Below are positions 34,111 to 43,069 of a stretch of 64,000 nucleotides of DNA, one piece after another. Under the pieces are notes generated by a model that saw only the letters and a program-made list of their open reading frames with translations, was not told where the DNA came from and searched no databases. Each line of letters begins with the position of its first letter. Within the stretch, counting starts at the first letter, position 1. The translations under genes were made by a program, and so were the position numbers. This DNA is from an uncultured Faecalibacterium sp. (GTDB lineage: Bacteria > Bacillota > Clostridia > Oscillospirales > Ruminococcaceae): assembly GCA_934547065.1 (NCBI GenBank), contig CAKTEF010000006.1, positions 20,828-84,827 of the forward strand, written 5' to 3'.

Positions 34111-35697
34111 ATGAAGCTGTCTGAGATCAAAAACGGCGCTCTGTCCGCCGAGTGGGCAGAAAAGGGCTACGAGCTGCCCAAATATGATGTGGAGGCCGTC
34201 AAGGCCAAGACGCACGCAGAACCCACCTGGGTACACTTTGGCGCGGGCAATATCTTCCGCGCATTCCCGGCGGCCATCCTGAACGAGGCCCTGAACAGCG
34301 GCAGGTATGACCGCGGTGTGATCGTGGCCGAAAGCTTTGATTATGAGATCATCGACAAGGCTTACCGCCCCTATGATAACCTGAGCCTGCTGGTCTGCCT
34401 GAAGTCCACCGGCGACATCGAGAAAAAGGTCATTGCCTCCGTCACCGAGAGCCTGAAGGCGGACTACTCCTTCGGCGAGGACTGGGCCCGCCTGGTGGAG
34501 ATCTTCCGGGCACCCAGCCTGCAGATGATCTCGTTCACCATCACCGAAAAAGGCTACGGTGTGGCCCCGGCGGATCTGGAACGCGGCCTGACCCCCGTGC
34601 TGGCCATGGGCAAGGTCACCGCCCTGCTGTACGAGCGCTTCAAGGCGGGCAGCCTGCCCCTGACCGTGCAGAGCATGGACAACTGCTCCCACAATGGCGA
34701 TAAGGTCAAGAGCGCCGTTCACGCCTATGCCGCAAAATGGGTGGAGCAGGGCCTGGTGCCTGCCGGGTTCCTGGAGTATGTGCAGGACGAGAGCAAGATC
34801 ACGTTCCCCTGGAGTATGATCGACAAGATCACCCCGCGCCCCGATGCCAAGGTGCAGCAGATGCTGGCCGACGACGGCTTTGAGGACAACTACACCATCG
34901 TCACCGAGAAGCACACCTTTACCGCCCCCTTTGTCAACGCGGAGGAGACGCAGTATCTGTGCATCGAGGACCACTATACCAATGGCCGGCCCCCGCTGGA
35001 GCTGGGCGGCGTGCTCTACTGCGACCGTGAGACGGTGGACAAGATCGAAAAGATGAAGGTGTGTACCTGCCTGAACCCCCTGCACACGGCCATGTCCATC
35101 TATGGCTGTATGCTGGGCTACACCCTCATCAGCGCCGAGATGGCCGACGAGGATCTGCGCAGCTTTATCCAGAAGATCGGCTACATCGAGGCCATGCCGG
35201 TGGTGGTCGATCCCGGCGTACTGAACCCCTATGAGTTCATTGGCGCGGTCATCAACCGCCGCCTGCCCAACCCCTTTATGCCGGATGCACCCCAGCGCAT
35301 TGCCACCGATACCTCCCAGAAGCTGGCCATCCGTTTTGGCGAGACGATCAAGGCCTATGAGGCCCGCGGCCTGGACAAGAGCAATCTGGTGCTGATCCCG
35401 CTGGTGCTGGCAGGTTATGCCCGCTACCTGAAAGGCATCGACGACAACGGCCAGCCTTTCGAGCCCTCCACCGACCCGCTGCTGACGGAGCTGCAGGCCA
35501 TTGTGGCTCCGCTGGAAGTCAAAGAGGGCGAGCAGGACTTCAGCTGCCTGAAACAGCTGTACAGCCGCGTGGACGTGTTCGGCGTGGATCTGTATGCCGT
35601 CGGCCTGGGCGAGCAGATCGAGGGCATGGCCAAAGAGCTGTTTGCCGGCCCCGGTGCGGTGCGTAAGACCCTGCACAAGTACGTTGTGGCCCGCTGA
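34111..35697 (+). CDS. uxuB: Fructuronate reductase (mannonate oxidoreductase)
   Basis: A 528-residue mannitol-dehydrogenase family enzyme that reduces fructuronate to mannonate with NADH. N-terminal WVHFGAGNIFRAF is the Rossmann glycine motif. VQSMDNCSHNGDKVK and KVCTCLNPLHTAMS are family core segments, with catalytic Lys and Asn. It is coupled to uxuA. A terminator follows. Distinguished from uxaB in this window by sequence and by operon partner. Confidence 0.94.
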   Translation: MKLSEIKNGALSAEWAEKGYELPKYDVEAVKAKTHAEPTWVHFGAGNIFRAFPAAILNEALNSGRYDRGVIVAESFDYEIIDKAYRPYDNLSLLVCLKSTGDIEKKVIASVTESLKADYSFGEDWARLVEIFRAPSLQMISFTITEKGYGVAPADLERGLTPVLAMGKVTALLYERFKAGSLPLTVQSMDNCSHNGDKVKSAVHAYAAKWVEQGLVPAGFLEYVQDESKITFPWSMIDKITPRPDAKVQQMLADDGFEDNYTIVTEKHTFTAPFVNAEETQYLCIEDHYTNGRPPLELGGVLYCDRETVDKIEKMKVCTCLNPLHTAMSIYGCMLGYTLISAEMADEDLRSFIQKIGYIEAMPVVVDPGVLNPYEFIGAVINRRLPNPFMPDAPQRIATDTSQKLAIRFGETIKAYEARGLDKSNLVLIPLVLAGYARYLKGIDDNGQPFEPSTDPLLTELQAIVAPLEVKEGEQDFSCLKQLYSRVDVFGVDLYAVGLGEQIEGMAKELFAGPGAVRKTLHKYVVAR

Positions 35698-35729
35698 GCG
35701 GCTGACGCAATCAAATAAGCTATCCTCAT

Positions 35730-35771
35730 TCCCATGCTGCGTTTTGCTTTGCCGCAGCGTGGGATTTTTTT
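35730..35771 (+). terminator. Terminator of uxuAB
   Basis: A 12-bp stem with one weak pair (35730-35741 with 35753-35764) followed by T7. Confidence 0.88.
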
Positions 35772-35785
35772 GTTAGACTCCGTGC

Positions 35786-35814
35786 TTTACAAAAATGTGC
35801 GGTTTTGCGATAAT
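35786..35814 (+). promoter_or_regulatory. Promoter of ROK gene
   Basis: TTTACA, 17 bases, GATAAT, 30 bases before the ATG. Confidence 0.6.
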
Positions 35815-35843
35815 AGAAAAAACGATTTCAGGAGGAATGCGCG

Positions 35844-36770
35844 ATGAAAGTCATGGTGTTTGATGTGGGCGGCACCGAGATCAAATATTCGGTGATAGAC
35901 GAGCGGCTGGACCGCAGCCATGCGGGCAGCGTTCCGACCCCCGGTGATTGTCAGGAACACTTTCTCTCCACGCTGGCTGAGCTGTATGCGCCTCACAAGG
36001 CAGAGGTGGACGGCATTGCCCTGAGTCTGCCTGGTTTTATTGATGCCGAAAACGGCGTGGTGCGGGGCGGCGGTGCCCCCAGCATCGTGTACAACATCGG
36101 TACACCGGTGCGCGCGCTGCTGGAACGGGCCTGCGGCTGCCGGGTGTGGATCGAAAACGACGGCAAGGCGGCGGCCATTGCGGAGTTGGAACTGGGCGCA
36201 CTGAAAGGCTGCAGCAATGCGGCGGTGTTCGTCATCGGCACCGGTGTGGGCGGAGGCCTGGTCATCAACGGCCGGCTGGTGCGCGGCCGGGACTGCACGG
36301 CGGGGGAGTACAGCTTTGTAAACACCAACGCGGACGAGTGGAGCGACGGCCGCAAGACCATGGCCTGCCAGTGCAGCACGCCTGCCCTGCTGGACGGCTA
36401 CCGCGCCCGCAAAGGCCTGGCGGCCGATGCGCCGCTGGACGGCAGGCTCTTTTTTGAGGCGGCAAACGCCGGGGAGCCGCAGGCTATGGAAACGCTGCGG
36501 GCGTTCTGCAAGGCGGTGGATATCCAGATCTACAATCTGACTGCGCTGCTGGACCTGGAAGTGGTGGCCATCGGCGGGGGCATCAGCCGCCAGCCCCTCC
36601 TGATCGACACCCTGAACGCGGTGTATGAGGAGGAGATCCTGGCGGGCCACCCGTTCAGCGAAAAGCAGGCCCGCAGCCTGCCCCGGCCCCGCATCACGGC
36701 CTGCCGGTTCCGCAACGAAGCAAACCAGGTCGGCGCGCTGGTCAGCTACCGCAAGGCATTCGGGATCTGA
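35844..36770 (+). CDS. ROK family sugar kinase-like protein
   Basis: A 308-residue ROK protein with the phosphate-1 ATP motif FDVGGTEIKY, IENDGKAAA (catalytic Asp region), and GTGVGGGLVINGRL (phosphate-2). It lacks the N-terminal HTH, so it is a kinase rather than a repressor. The usual zinc segment (GHxxx...CxCGxxGC) is altered: the His is absent and CQCSTPALLDGY replaces the Cys pair. The sugar substrate is unknown. AGGAGG precedes ATG 35844. Confidence 0.85.
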   Translation: MKVMVFDVGGTEIKYSVIDERLDRSHAGSVPTPGDCQEHFLSTLAELYAPHKAEVDGIALSLPGFIDAENGVVRGGGAPSIVYNIGTPVRALLERACGCRVWIENDGKAAAIAELELGALKGCSNAAVFVIGTGVGGGLVINGRLVRGRDCTAGEYSFVNTNADEWSDGRKTMACQCSTPALLDGYRARKGLAADAPLDGRLFFEAANAGEPQAMETLRAFCKAVDIQIYNLTALLDLEVVAIGGGISRQPLLIDTLNAVYEEEILAGHPFSEKQARSLPRPRITACRFRNEANQVGALVSYRKAFGI

Positions 36771-36896
36771 AAACGGCATCTGCGAAACGGAACGCCCCGG
36801 CTGGAAAACCATGGGCCGTTCCTTGCTTTTTGCCGGGATGCATGGTATCATAAGCTCTGCGCTTTGGCGCAAGAACGACAAAGGAGCTTGAAGTGA

Positions 36897-37355
36897 ATGA
36901 AATGCATGAATAAATTCGTATCCGTCCTTTTGAGCGCCGCCCTGGCGGCCAGCCTGCTGGCAGGCTGCGGTGCCGCTTCCGGCACGGCTTCGTCGGCGGC
37001 ATCCCCGGCGGCTTCGTCGTCGGCAGCTTCCGGCGCTGCCGCATCGGCTGAGGCTGAGCAGAGCAAGGCCCAGGTGGAGTTCACCGTGACCGGTGCCGAT
37101 GGCGAGAGCACGGTGTTCCCGCTGGAAGTCACCGACGGCGAGAAGCTGAGCGATGCCCTGGCCGAGGCCGGGCTCATCAGCGCCGAGGAAGCCGCGGCGG
37201 GTTTTGTGACCACCGTCAACGGCGAAACGGCCGATTGGGACAAGGAAAAGGCCTGGTGGTGTCTGACCGATGCCGCCGGCGAGATGACCACTGTGGGCGT
37301 GGGCGATATCGAGCTGCACGACGGCGACAGCTATGCATTTACCTACACAAAATAA
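36897..37355 (+). CDS. Lipoprotein with DUF4430 (transcobalamin-like) domain
   Basis: A 152-residue lipoprotein: signal peptide with lipobox LLAGCGAA, an Ala/Ser linker (about 26-55), then a DUF4430-type domain (about 60-152) with KLSDALAEAGLI and the WWCLTD core. Such domains resemble the beta domain of cobalamin-binding proteins. It overlaps the next gene, an ECF substrate-binding component, by 23 bases. The pair probably captures and imports one micronutrient. AAGGAG lies 10 bases before ATG 36897. Confidence 0.8.
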   Translation: MKCMNKFVSVLLSAALAASLLAGCGAASGTASSAASPAASSSAASGAAASAEAEQSKAQVEFTVTGADGESTVFPLEVTDGEKLSDALAEAGLISAEEAAAGFVTTVNGETADWDKEKAWWCLTDAAGEMTTVGVGDIELHDGDSYAFTYTK

Positions 37356-37869
37356 GAGGCCCCGGCACGAGCGGGTGCTGCGGCTGGTTCTGGCCGGACT
37401 GATGGGCGCTTTGCTGGTGGTCAGCAAGCAGGCGATGAGCAGCCTGCCCAACATTGAGCCGGTGACGCTGCTCATCATCCTGTTTGCGCTGGAACTGCCG
37501 CGCGAAACGCCGGGGGCCATCACGGTGTTTTTGCTGCTGCAAGGCGTGCTGTACGGCTTTGGCATCTGGTGGGCCATGTACCTGTATATCTGGTATCTGC
37601 TGGCTTTTCTGGCCCGGCGGCTGCGCAGGATGGACAGCGCTTTTGGCTGGGCGGTGTTCAGCGGGCTGTATGGGCTGTGTTTTGGCGGGCTGTGCGCGGC
37701 CGTGTATCTGGCGGCCAGGACCCCGGCCTTTGCGCTGAGCTGGTGGCTCAGCGGCCTTTCCTACGATGCCATGCACGGCGTGGGCAATTTTGCCATCATG
37801 CTGCTGCTCTACCGCCCGCTGCGGCAGGCTCTGCAAACGGCCAAGCGGCAGATCCATTTGACGGACTGA
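37333..37869 (+). CDS. ECF transporter S component
   Basis: A 178-residue, six-helix membrane protein of the energy-coupling factor S-component class, which would pair with a shared EcfAAT module encoded elsewhere. SSLPNIEPVTLLIILFAL and the AMHGVGNFAIMLLLYRPL end segment are typical of the group. The ligand is not fixed by the sequence. The DUF4430 partner makes a corrinoid or similar cofactor plausible. The overlap start (37333) is taken as coupled to the upstream gene, but the N-terminus is uncertain. Confidence 0.78.
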   Translation: MHLPTQNKRPRHERVLRLVLAGLMGALLVVSKQAMSSLPNIEPVTLLIILFALELPRETPGAITVFLLLQGVLYGFGIWWAMYLYIWYLLAFLARRLRRMDSAFGWAVFSGLYGLCFGGLCAAVYLAARTPAFALSWWLSGLSYDAMHGVGNFAIMLLLYRPLRQALQTAKRQIHLTD

Positions 37870-37874
37870 AACAC

Positions 37875-37921
37875 AAAAAGGAGCGTGCTCCCCATTGTTC
37901 CGGGAAGTGCGCTCCTTTTTT
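37875..37921. terminator. Bidirectional terminator between ECF gene and peptide gene
   Basis: AAAAAGGAGCG pairs with CGCTCCTTTTT around a loop containing a small inner stem. A and T tracts on both sides suit both converging transcripts. Confidence 0.85.
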
Positions 37922-37936
37922 GTCCGCAGGTGCGGT

Positions 37937-38029
37937 TCAGCCAAACAGTTTGCCCAGGATCCACAGCAGGGCACTGGGGAGACCGGCCTGGCCCAGCAGC
38001 TTGAGCAGGGTCGAAACGAGAAACGACAT
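37937..38029 (-). CDS. 30-residue hydrophobic amphipathic peptide, divergent from a LytTR system
   Basis: A complete short gene: AAAAGGAG ribosome site, ATG at 38029, 30 codons and TGA. Its own terminator follows 16 bases later. The peptide is mostly Leu, Ser, Gly with two Lys (MSFLVSTLLKLLGQAG at the start, LWILGKLFG at the end), so it can form one amphipathic helix. It lacks a leader, Cys and any AgrB partner in the window. It resembles phenol-soluble-modulin-like or leaderless peptides in style, not in identity. Divergent from response regulator and kinase genes, it is a candidate signal or effector. Confidence 0.65.
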   Translation of the reverse strand: MSFLVSTLLKLLGQAGLPSALLWILGKLFG

Positions 38030-38088
38030 GAGGATACTCCTTTTCCGTTGGTTTGGGAGCCGCCCGGAAAACGGGGCTCCGGTAAGAA

Positions 38089-38128
38089 TACGGCCCGGAT
38101 GCGGCCCGGATTGCTGGAAATGATTTCC
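38089..38128. promoter_or_regulatory. Tandem 11-bp repeats and palindrome, candidate LytTR operator
   Basis: TACGGCCCGGA and TGCGGCCCGGA are back to back (38089-38099, 38100-38110), followed by the palindrome GGAAATGATTTCC (38116-38128). Short direct repeats with about one helical turn are typical of LytTR binding sites. Confidence 0.5.
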
Positions 38129-38164
38129 GGCCCCGGCGTGCGGCTCTTTTTGCCGCCGGTCCTC

Positions 38165-38193
38165 TTGCTGAAATTGCGGAAAAAAGGTACAAT
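38165..38193 (+). promoter_or_regulatory. Promoter of the LytTR/GHKL operon
   Basis: TTGCTG, 17 bases, TACAAT, about 110 bases upstream of the response regulator start. Confidence 0.6.
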
Positions 38194-38303
38194 AAAGATT
38201 GGAAAGAAGCTCCGGGCCGGACAGTCTGACCGGCGGAGCAAAAAGGAAAACTGCTTGTTTTCCAAAACCGAAAAAACAACGGGGAGTAAACACGGAATCT
38301 TTC

Positions 38304-39041
38304 ATGCTGAAGATAGCTTTTTGTGATGATGACGATGCAGTGCTTGCCCAGGTGCAGGACCTGCTGGAACAATATAAGACCCGCCAGCCGCAGGAGCTGC
38401 GCAGCAGCGCATTCCACAGCTCCGTGGAGCTGGTGAACGGCATTGAGGGCGGGATGCGGTACGATGTGATCTTTCTGGATGTGATCATGCCCGGCGAAAA
38501 CGGGATCGGCGCGGCCCGTCAGATCCGGCAGTATGATCCGGATGTCAAGATCATTTTTCTGACCGCCTCGCCCGAGTTTGCGGTGGAGTCCTACGCGGTG
38601 GGGGCCTATTATTACCAGCTCAAGCCCATCTGCCCCGAAAGCTTTTTCCGCCTGCTGGATTCGGTCACGGCGGCCTGCCTCCGGGAGCGGGAGCGCAGCC
38701 TGGTCCTGCGGTGCAAAAACGGCGTGACCCGCGTGGAACTGGAACAGCTGGAATACTGCGAGGTCATGGGCCGGACACTGGTGTTCCACCGGGCCGACGG
38801 CACCGTGGTGGAAAGCTCCGGCCGGCTGGATGATCTGTGTGCCCAGCTGGCAAAATACGAGAATTTCCTGCGGCCGCATCGGTCGTTTCTTGTCAACATG
38901 GAGTATATCCAGGGCGTTTCACGCCAAGCGGTAACCATGTGCAGCGGAGCCAAGGTGCCGGTGCCCCATGGCAGATACTCGGAGATCAAGAACCGGTATC
39001 TGGAATACGCATTCAGCCGGAAGCAGGTGGTGCTGCCATGA
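38304..39041 (+). CDS. LytTR-family response regulator
   Basis: A 245-residue AgrA/LytR-type regulator. The receiver domain (about 2-118) has the acidic pocket CDDDD, phospho-acceptor Asp in VIFLDVIMPGENG, and Lys in YQLKPI. The LytTR DNA-binding domain (about 140-240) has YCEVMGRTLVFH and the family's FLRPHRSFLVNMEYI. The start ATG 38304 leaves a weak ribosome site (GGGGAG, 38281-38286). It overlaps the kinase gene by four bases (ATGA). Confidence 0.9.
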   Translation: MLKIAFCDDDDAVLAQVQDLLEQYKTRQPQELRSSAFHSSVELVNGIEGGMRYDVIFLDVIMPGENGIGAARQIRQYDPDVKIIFLTASPEFAVESYAVGAYYYQLKPICPESFFRLLDSVTAACLRERERSLVLRCKNGVTRVELEQLEYCEVMGRTLVFHRADGTVVESSGRLDDLCAQLAKYENFLRPHRSFLVNMEYIQGVSRQAVTMCSGAKVPVPHGRYSEIKNRYLEYAFSRKQVVLP

Positions 39042-40309
39042 AGCTTTTATACCTGGCAAACGGCCTTGCCGTAGGCGTGTTTGGCATGGTGCTGTCCGCC
39101 TCGTTCTGCGAGGTGGTCTGGACCCGTGAAAAGCGCCGGGCGCTGGTGGGCAGCATGGTCTGCCTGCTGTTGCTGCAGGCGCTGGTGTATGCCGCCCTGG
39201 AGGAAGGCAGCCTGGAAGCGCTGTATCCGCTGGTGACCCATCTGCCGCTTGCCGTTGTTCTGTGCTGGCTCAGCGGCCAGCGGCTGTGGCCGGTGATCTC
39301 GGTGCTCACGGCCTATCTGTGCTGCCAGCTGCGCCGGTGGCTGGCGCTGCTGGTGGCGGCCATGGCGGGCGGCGGGATCGTTACGCAGGAGGTCGTGGAG
39401 CTGGTGGTCACCCTGCCTTTGCTGTGGGCGCTGGTGCGGTACGCCGCCCCTTCGGTGCGCGCGATCTCGCATTATCCCACCTCAGTGCAGTGGCAGTTTG
39501 CAGTGATCCCGGCGCTGAGCTACGGGTTTGATTACCTGACCCGCATTTACACCGATTGGCTCAACGAGGGCAGTCCGGCGGCCGTGGAGTTCATGCCCTT
39601 TGTCTGCTGCCTGGCCTACCTGCTTTTTGTGCTCCGCACCTCGGAGGAGGTGCAGGCGCGCACGGCGCTGGAACAGACCCAGAACAGTCTGAATCTGCAG
39701 GTGGATCAGGCCGTGCGGGAGATCGAGGCGCTGCGGGTGTCGCAGAAAACGGCCAGCACCTATCGCCACGACCTGCGCCATCACCTGCAATACCTTTCGG
39801 CCTGCATTGAAAATGGGCGGTCGGAACAGGCACAGGATTACATCCATACCATCTGCGCCGAGATCGACGCAGGCAAGGTGACGGTCTACTGCCAGAACGA
39901 GGCCGCCAACCTGATCCTCTCGGCCTTTGCAGGGCGGGCGGAAGCGCGTGGCATCCCCCTGAATCTTCAGGCTGTGATCCCGCAGGACCTTCCCGTTTCG
40001 GAAAGCGACCTGTGCGTGCTGCTGTCCAATGCGCTGGAAAACGCCCTGCACGCCTGCGCGGCCCTGCGCACGGCCGGGCAGCGGGCGGAGATCGCGCTTT
40101 CGGCCTACGAAAAGAACGCCCGGCTGTTCCTGGAGATCCGCAACCGCTGCGGCGATGCGGTGGCCTTTGATGAGGAGGGCATCCCGGTCACGGACCGTCC
40201 CGGCCACGGCATCGGGGTGCGCAGCATCTGCGCCATCGTGGAAAAATACGGCGGGGTCTGCTCGTTTTCCGCCCGGAATGGGTGGTTCGTGCTCCGCGTT
40301 TCCCTGTAA
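39038..40309 (+). CDS. GHKL-type sensor histidine kinase
   Basis: A 423-residue sensor of the AgrC/CitA-like class. The N-terminal half has about six membrane helices (residues 1-205), then a coiled coil, the phospho-acceptor region [12 protein letters not shown] (about 250), and a GHKL ATPase (about 320-423) with [10 protein letters not shown] and GHGIGVRSI. The polytopic sensor and LytTR partner are typical of peptide-sensing quorum systems. The nearby divergent 30-residue peptide is a possible ligand or target. Confidence 0.9.
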   Translation: MKLLYLANGLAVGVFGMVLSASFCEVVWTREKRRALVGSMVCLLLLQALVYAALEEGSLEALYPLVTHLPLAVVLCWLSGQRLWPVISVLTAYLCCQLRRWLALLVAAMAGGGIVTQEVVELVVTLPLLWALVRYAAPSVRAISHYPTSVQWQFAVIPALSYGFDYLTRIYTDWLNEGSPAAVEFMPFVCCLAYLLFVLRTSEEVQARTALEQTQNSLNLQVDQAVREIEALRVSQKTASTYRHDLRHHLQYLSACIENGRSEQAQDYIHTICAEIDAGKVTVYCQNEAANLILSAFAGRAEARGIPLNLQAVIPQDLPVSESDLCVLLSNALENALHACAALRTAGQRAEIALSAYEKNARLFLEIRNRCGDAVAFDEEGIPVTDRPGHGIGVRSICAIVEKYGGVCSFSARNGWFVLRVSL

Positions 40310-40332
40310 AAACACATCAGGAGGGATCAGCA

Positions 40333-41829
40333 ATGTCCTATATCATGGCGCTGGATGCCGGTACCACCTCAAACCGCTGCATCCTGTTTGACAAGGCCGG
40401 GCGGATGTGCAGCGTGGCACAAAAGGAGTTCACCCAGTATTTCCCCAAACCCGGCTGGGTGGAGCACGACGCGAACGAGATCTGGGCCACCCAGCTGGGC
40501 GTGGCGCTTTCGGCCATGAACAAGATCGGGGCCGGCGCGGCCGAGATCGCGGCCATCGGCATCACCAACCAGCGGGAGACTACCATCGTCTGGGATCGGG
40601 AGACGGGGGAGCCGGTCTGCCATGCCATCGTCTGGCAGTGCCGCCGCACCAGCGCCCTGTGCGACGAGCTGAAAGCCAAGGGGCTGACCGAGACGTTCCG
40701 GCAGAAAACGGGCCTGGTCATCGACGCATACTTCTCGGCCACCAAGCTGAAATGGATCCTGGACAACGTGCCCGGCGTGCGGGCGCGGGCCGAGGCCGGG
40801 CAGCTGCTGTTTGGCACGGTGGAGACCTGGCTGATCTGGAAGCTGACCGGCGGCCGCGCCCATGTGACCGATTACACCAACGCCAGCCGCACCATGATGT
40901 TCAACATCCACACCTTGACGTGGGACGATGACATCCTCCGCATCCTGAACATCCCGCGCTGCATGCTGCCCACGCCCATGCCGTCCAGCTGCGTGTATGC
41001 CGTGGCAGATCCCATCCACTTTGGCAGCGCCATCCGCATTGCCGGGGCGGCGGGCGACCAGCAGGCGGCCCTGTTCGGCCAGACCTGCTTTGCCTCCGGC
41101 GAGGCGAAAAACACCTTTGGCACCGGCGGCTTTTTGCTGATGAACACCGGCGAGGCTCCGGTGCTCTCGCAGAATGGGCTGGTCACAACCATTGCCTGCG
41201 GGGCGGGCGGTAAGGTGCAGTATGCGCTGGAAGGCTCCATCTTTGTGGCCGGGGCCGCCATCCAGTGGCTGCGGGACGAGCTGCGCCTGCTGGACGATGC
41301 CCGCGACTCGGAGTACATGGCCCAGAAAGTGCCGGACACCAACGGCTGCTATGTGGTGCCTGCGTTCACCGGTTTGGGTGCGCCCCACTGGGATCAGTAT
41401 GCGCGGGGGGCCATCGTGGGCCTGACCCGCGGCTGCAACAAATACCACATCATCCGTGCCACGCTGGACAGCCTGTGCTATCAGGTCAACGATGTCCTGC
41501 GTGCGATGCAGGCGGATTCCGGCATCCCGCTCAAAGCGCTGAAGGTGGACGGCGGGGCCTGCGCCAACAACTACCTGATGCAGACCATGGCGGACCTGAG
41601 CGGCCTGCCGGTCATGCGGCCCTGCTGCGTGGAGACCACGGCGCTGGGCGCAGCCTATCTGGCGGGCCTGGCGGTGGGGTACTGGTCCTCCACCGACGAG
41701 GTGATCCGCAACTGGGCCGTGGACCGCACCTTTGCCCCGCAGATCACCGAGCAGGAGCGCGCCAAGCGGATCAAAGGCTGGAACAAGGCCGTCCGCTGTT
41801 CCTACCACTGGGCAGAGGATGAAGAATAA
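40333..41829 (+). CDS. glpK: Glycerol kinase
   Basis: A 498-residue FGGY-family kinase. [15 protein letters not shown] is the ATP phosphate-binding start; [14 protein letters not shown] and the FGGY signature region ([20 protein letters not shown]) match GlpK. It phosphorylates glycerol to sn-glycerol 3-phosphate. The start at 40333 follows AGGAGGGA. It is 23 bases after the kinase gene, so it may be co-transcribed with the LytTR system. No glpF or glpD is next to it. Confidence 0.92.
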   Translation: MSYIMALDAGTTSNRCILFDKAGRMCSVAQKEFTQYFPKPGWVEHDANEIWATQLGVALSAMNKIGAGAAEIAAIGITNQRETTIVWDRETGEPVCHAIVWQCRRTSALCDELKAKGLTETFRQKTGLVIDAYFSATKLKWILDNVPGVRARAEAGQLLFGTVETWLIWKLTGGRAHVTDYTNASRTMMFNIHTLTWDDDILRILNIPRCMLPTPMPSSCVYAVADPIHFGSAIRIAGAAGDQQAALFGQTCFASGEAKNTFGTGGFLLMNTGEAPVLSQNGLVTTIACGAGGKVQYALEGSIFVAGAAIQWLRDELRLLDDARDSEYMAQKVPDTNGCYVVPAFTGLGAPHWDQYARGAIVGLTRGCNKYHIIRATLDSLCYQVNDVLRAMQADSGIPLKALKVDGGACANNYLMQTMADLSGLPVMRPCCVETTALGAAYLAGLAVGYWSSTDEVIRNWAVDRTFAPQITEQERAKRIKGWNKAVRCSYHWAEDEE

Positions 41830-41843
41830 AGCGAGAACAAACG

Positions 41844-41878
41844 GCAAAGCCCTTTCCCGGCGGAGGAAAGGGCTTTGC
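41844..41878. terminator. Hairpin between convergent glpK and lysR
   Basis: A 14-bp perfect stem (41844-41857 with 41865-41878). T tracts are short on both strands. Confidence 0.65.
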
Positions 41879-41883
41879 GCGTT

Positions 41884-42810
41884 TCAGGATCCAAATTGCA
41901 GATACTCCTGGGCGTAGCTGCGGGCCAGCTCGATGAAGCGCTGCATGGCCCGGCTGAGCTGGTAGCCCTTGGGGTAGGCGGCCCCGAAATGGAACCGGGG
42001 TGCGTGGGGCAGGTAGTACCAGGCAATGTTCGTGCGGTCATGCACCTGCGACTGCGGGATGATGGTGTTGCACAGCCCCATGGAGGCCGTCTGCTCCAAA
42101 AAGCTGTTGTAGCTGGATTCCGTTACAATGTTGGGGCGGAACCCGGCCCGCTGGAACAGCGGGTCGATCAGCTCGCTGCGCATGGTGGAGTTGGACAGGG
42201 CCGTGGAAAAATCGTCGTGTTCCAGCTGGCGCAGGTCGATGGCCTTGGCGGGCGGGTAGGTCGGCTCGTCCGGGTCCACCAGCGGGTGGGTGATGGGCAG
42301 GCCCAGCAGCAGGTTCTCCTGGCTGAAGTCAAGGTAGTCCACGTCCTGGTACAGCTGGGGATACCCGATCAGGATAAAGGCGATGTCCAGTCGGCCGTCC
42401 CGCAGCATGTCCAGCATGTCCTGGGTCATCAGCTGGCGGCAGTGGATGGAGATGCCGGGGTACTCGGCGTGGAACGCGGGGTAGACCTTGGCAAACATAT
42501 CGCGCCCATGTTCAAAGGTCAGGCCGATCTCATAGCTGCCGATCTTCTGGTCTTTCAGGTCCTGCAGCAGGGTATAGGTCTGCTGGCGCACGGCCAGCAT
42601 CTGACGGCAGCCGTTGATGTAAATTTCACCCGCCGGGGTGGGCGTGACCCGGTGATGGCTGCGGACGAACAGCTGCAGCCCCAGTTCCCGTTCCAGCTTG
42701 AGCAGCTGCTGGTTCAGCGCCGAGGGGGTCAGGTAGAGCTGCTCGGCCGCTTTGGTGATGTTTTCGCAATCGGCAATGGCGACAAGATATTCCTGCTGTT
42801 TCAGATCCAT
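41884..42810 (-). CDS. LysR-family transcriptional regulator
   Basis: A 308-residue LysR regulator. HTH: LVAIADCENITKAAEQLYLTPSALNQQL at about 9-36 (family signature, with ERELGLQLF after it), then the two-lobed effector domain (about 90-300). It is divergent from the TRAP transporter operon with 259 bases between them, the usual layout for a regulator and its target. The effector is probably the TRAP substrate, unknown here. Confidence 0.88.
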   Translation of the reverse strand: MDLKQQEYLVAIADCENITKAAEQLYLTPSALNQQLLKLERELGLQLFVRSHHRVTPTPAGEIYINGCRQMLAVRQQTYTLLQDLKDQKIGSYEIGLTFEHGRDMFAKVYPAFHAEYPGISIHCRQLMTQDMLDMLRDGRLDIAFILIGYPQLYQDVDYLDFSQENLLLGLPITHPLVDPDEPTYPPAKAIDLRQLEHDDFSTALSNSTMRSELIDPLFQRAGFRPNIVTESSYNSFLEQTASMGLCNTIIPQSQVHDRTNIAWYYLPHAPRFHFGAAYPKGYQLSRAMQRFIELARSYAQEYLQFGS

Positions 42811-42851
42811 CGGGCACCTCCTGTGGCAAGTTGACGGTTTTTGAACGCTGG

Positions 42852-43012
42852 TTTTGTGCAGGTTTTGAAAACGAAAGCGTTTTTTGTGCAGACTCTACAA
42901 AGAAAAACGCCCTTTTTTGACAGAACGCGCTCCAATCCCTCAAACTGTTAGAAAAATTGTCGAATAAGCTCAATTTGAGTAACTTTACTTCCGATTATAA
43001 CAGGATTAGAAT
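42852..43012 (+). promoter_or_regulatory. Divergent control region of lysR and TRAP operon
   Basis: A palindrome AAAACG-AAAG-CGTTTT (42868-42883) lies between two copies of TTTTGTGCAG (42852, 42882). A promoter TTTACT, 17 bases, TAGAAT (42984-43012) faces the TRAP genes. Confidence 0.55.
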
Positions 43013-43069
43013 AAAAAGCAAGAGAGGACACCCCGTGGAGGGTGCCAGAAAAAGATGGAGGACAACAAC

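Noticed and set aside
32896..35676. A 926-codon minus-strand frame opposite uxuA and uxuB
   Set aside because: Shadow of two well-recognised enzymes, with no independent start signals.
38304..40309. Complete agr system
   Set aside because: Regulator and kinase fit, but no AgrB protease is present and the 30-residue peptide lacks the Cys and charged tail of AgrD.
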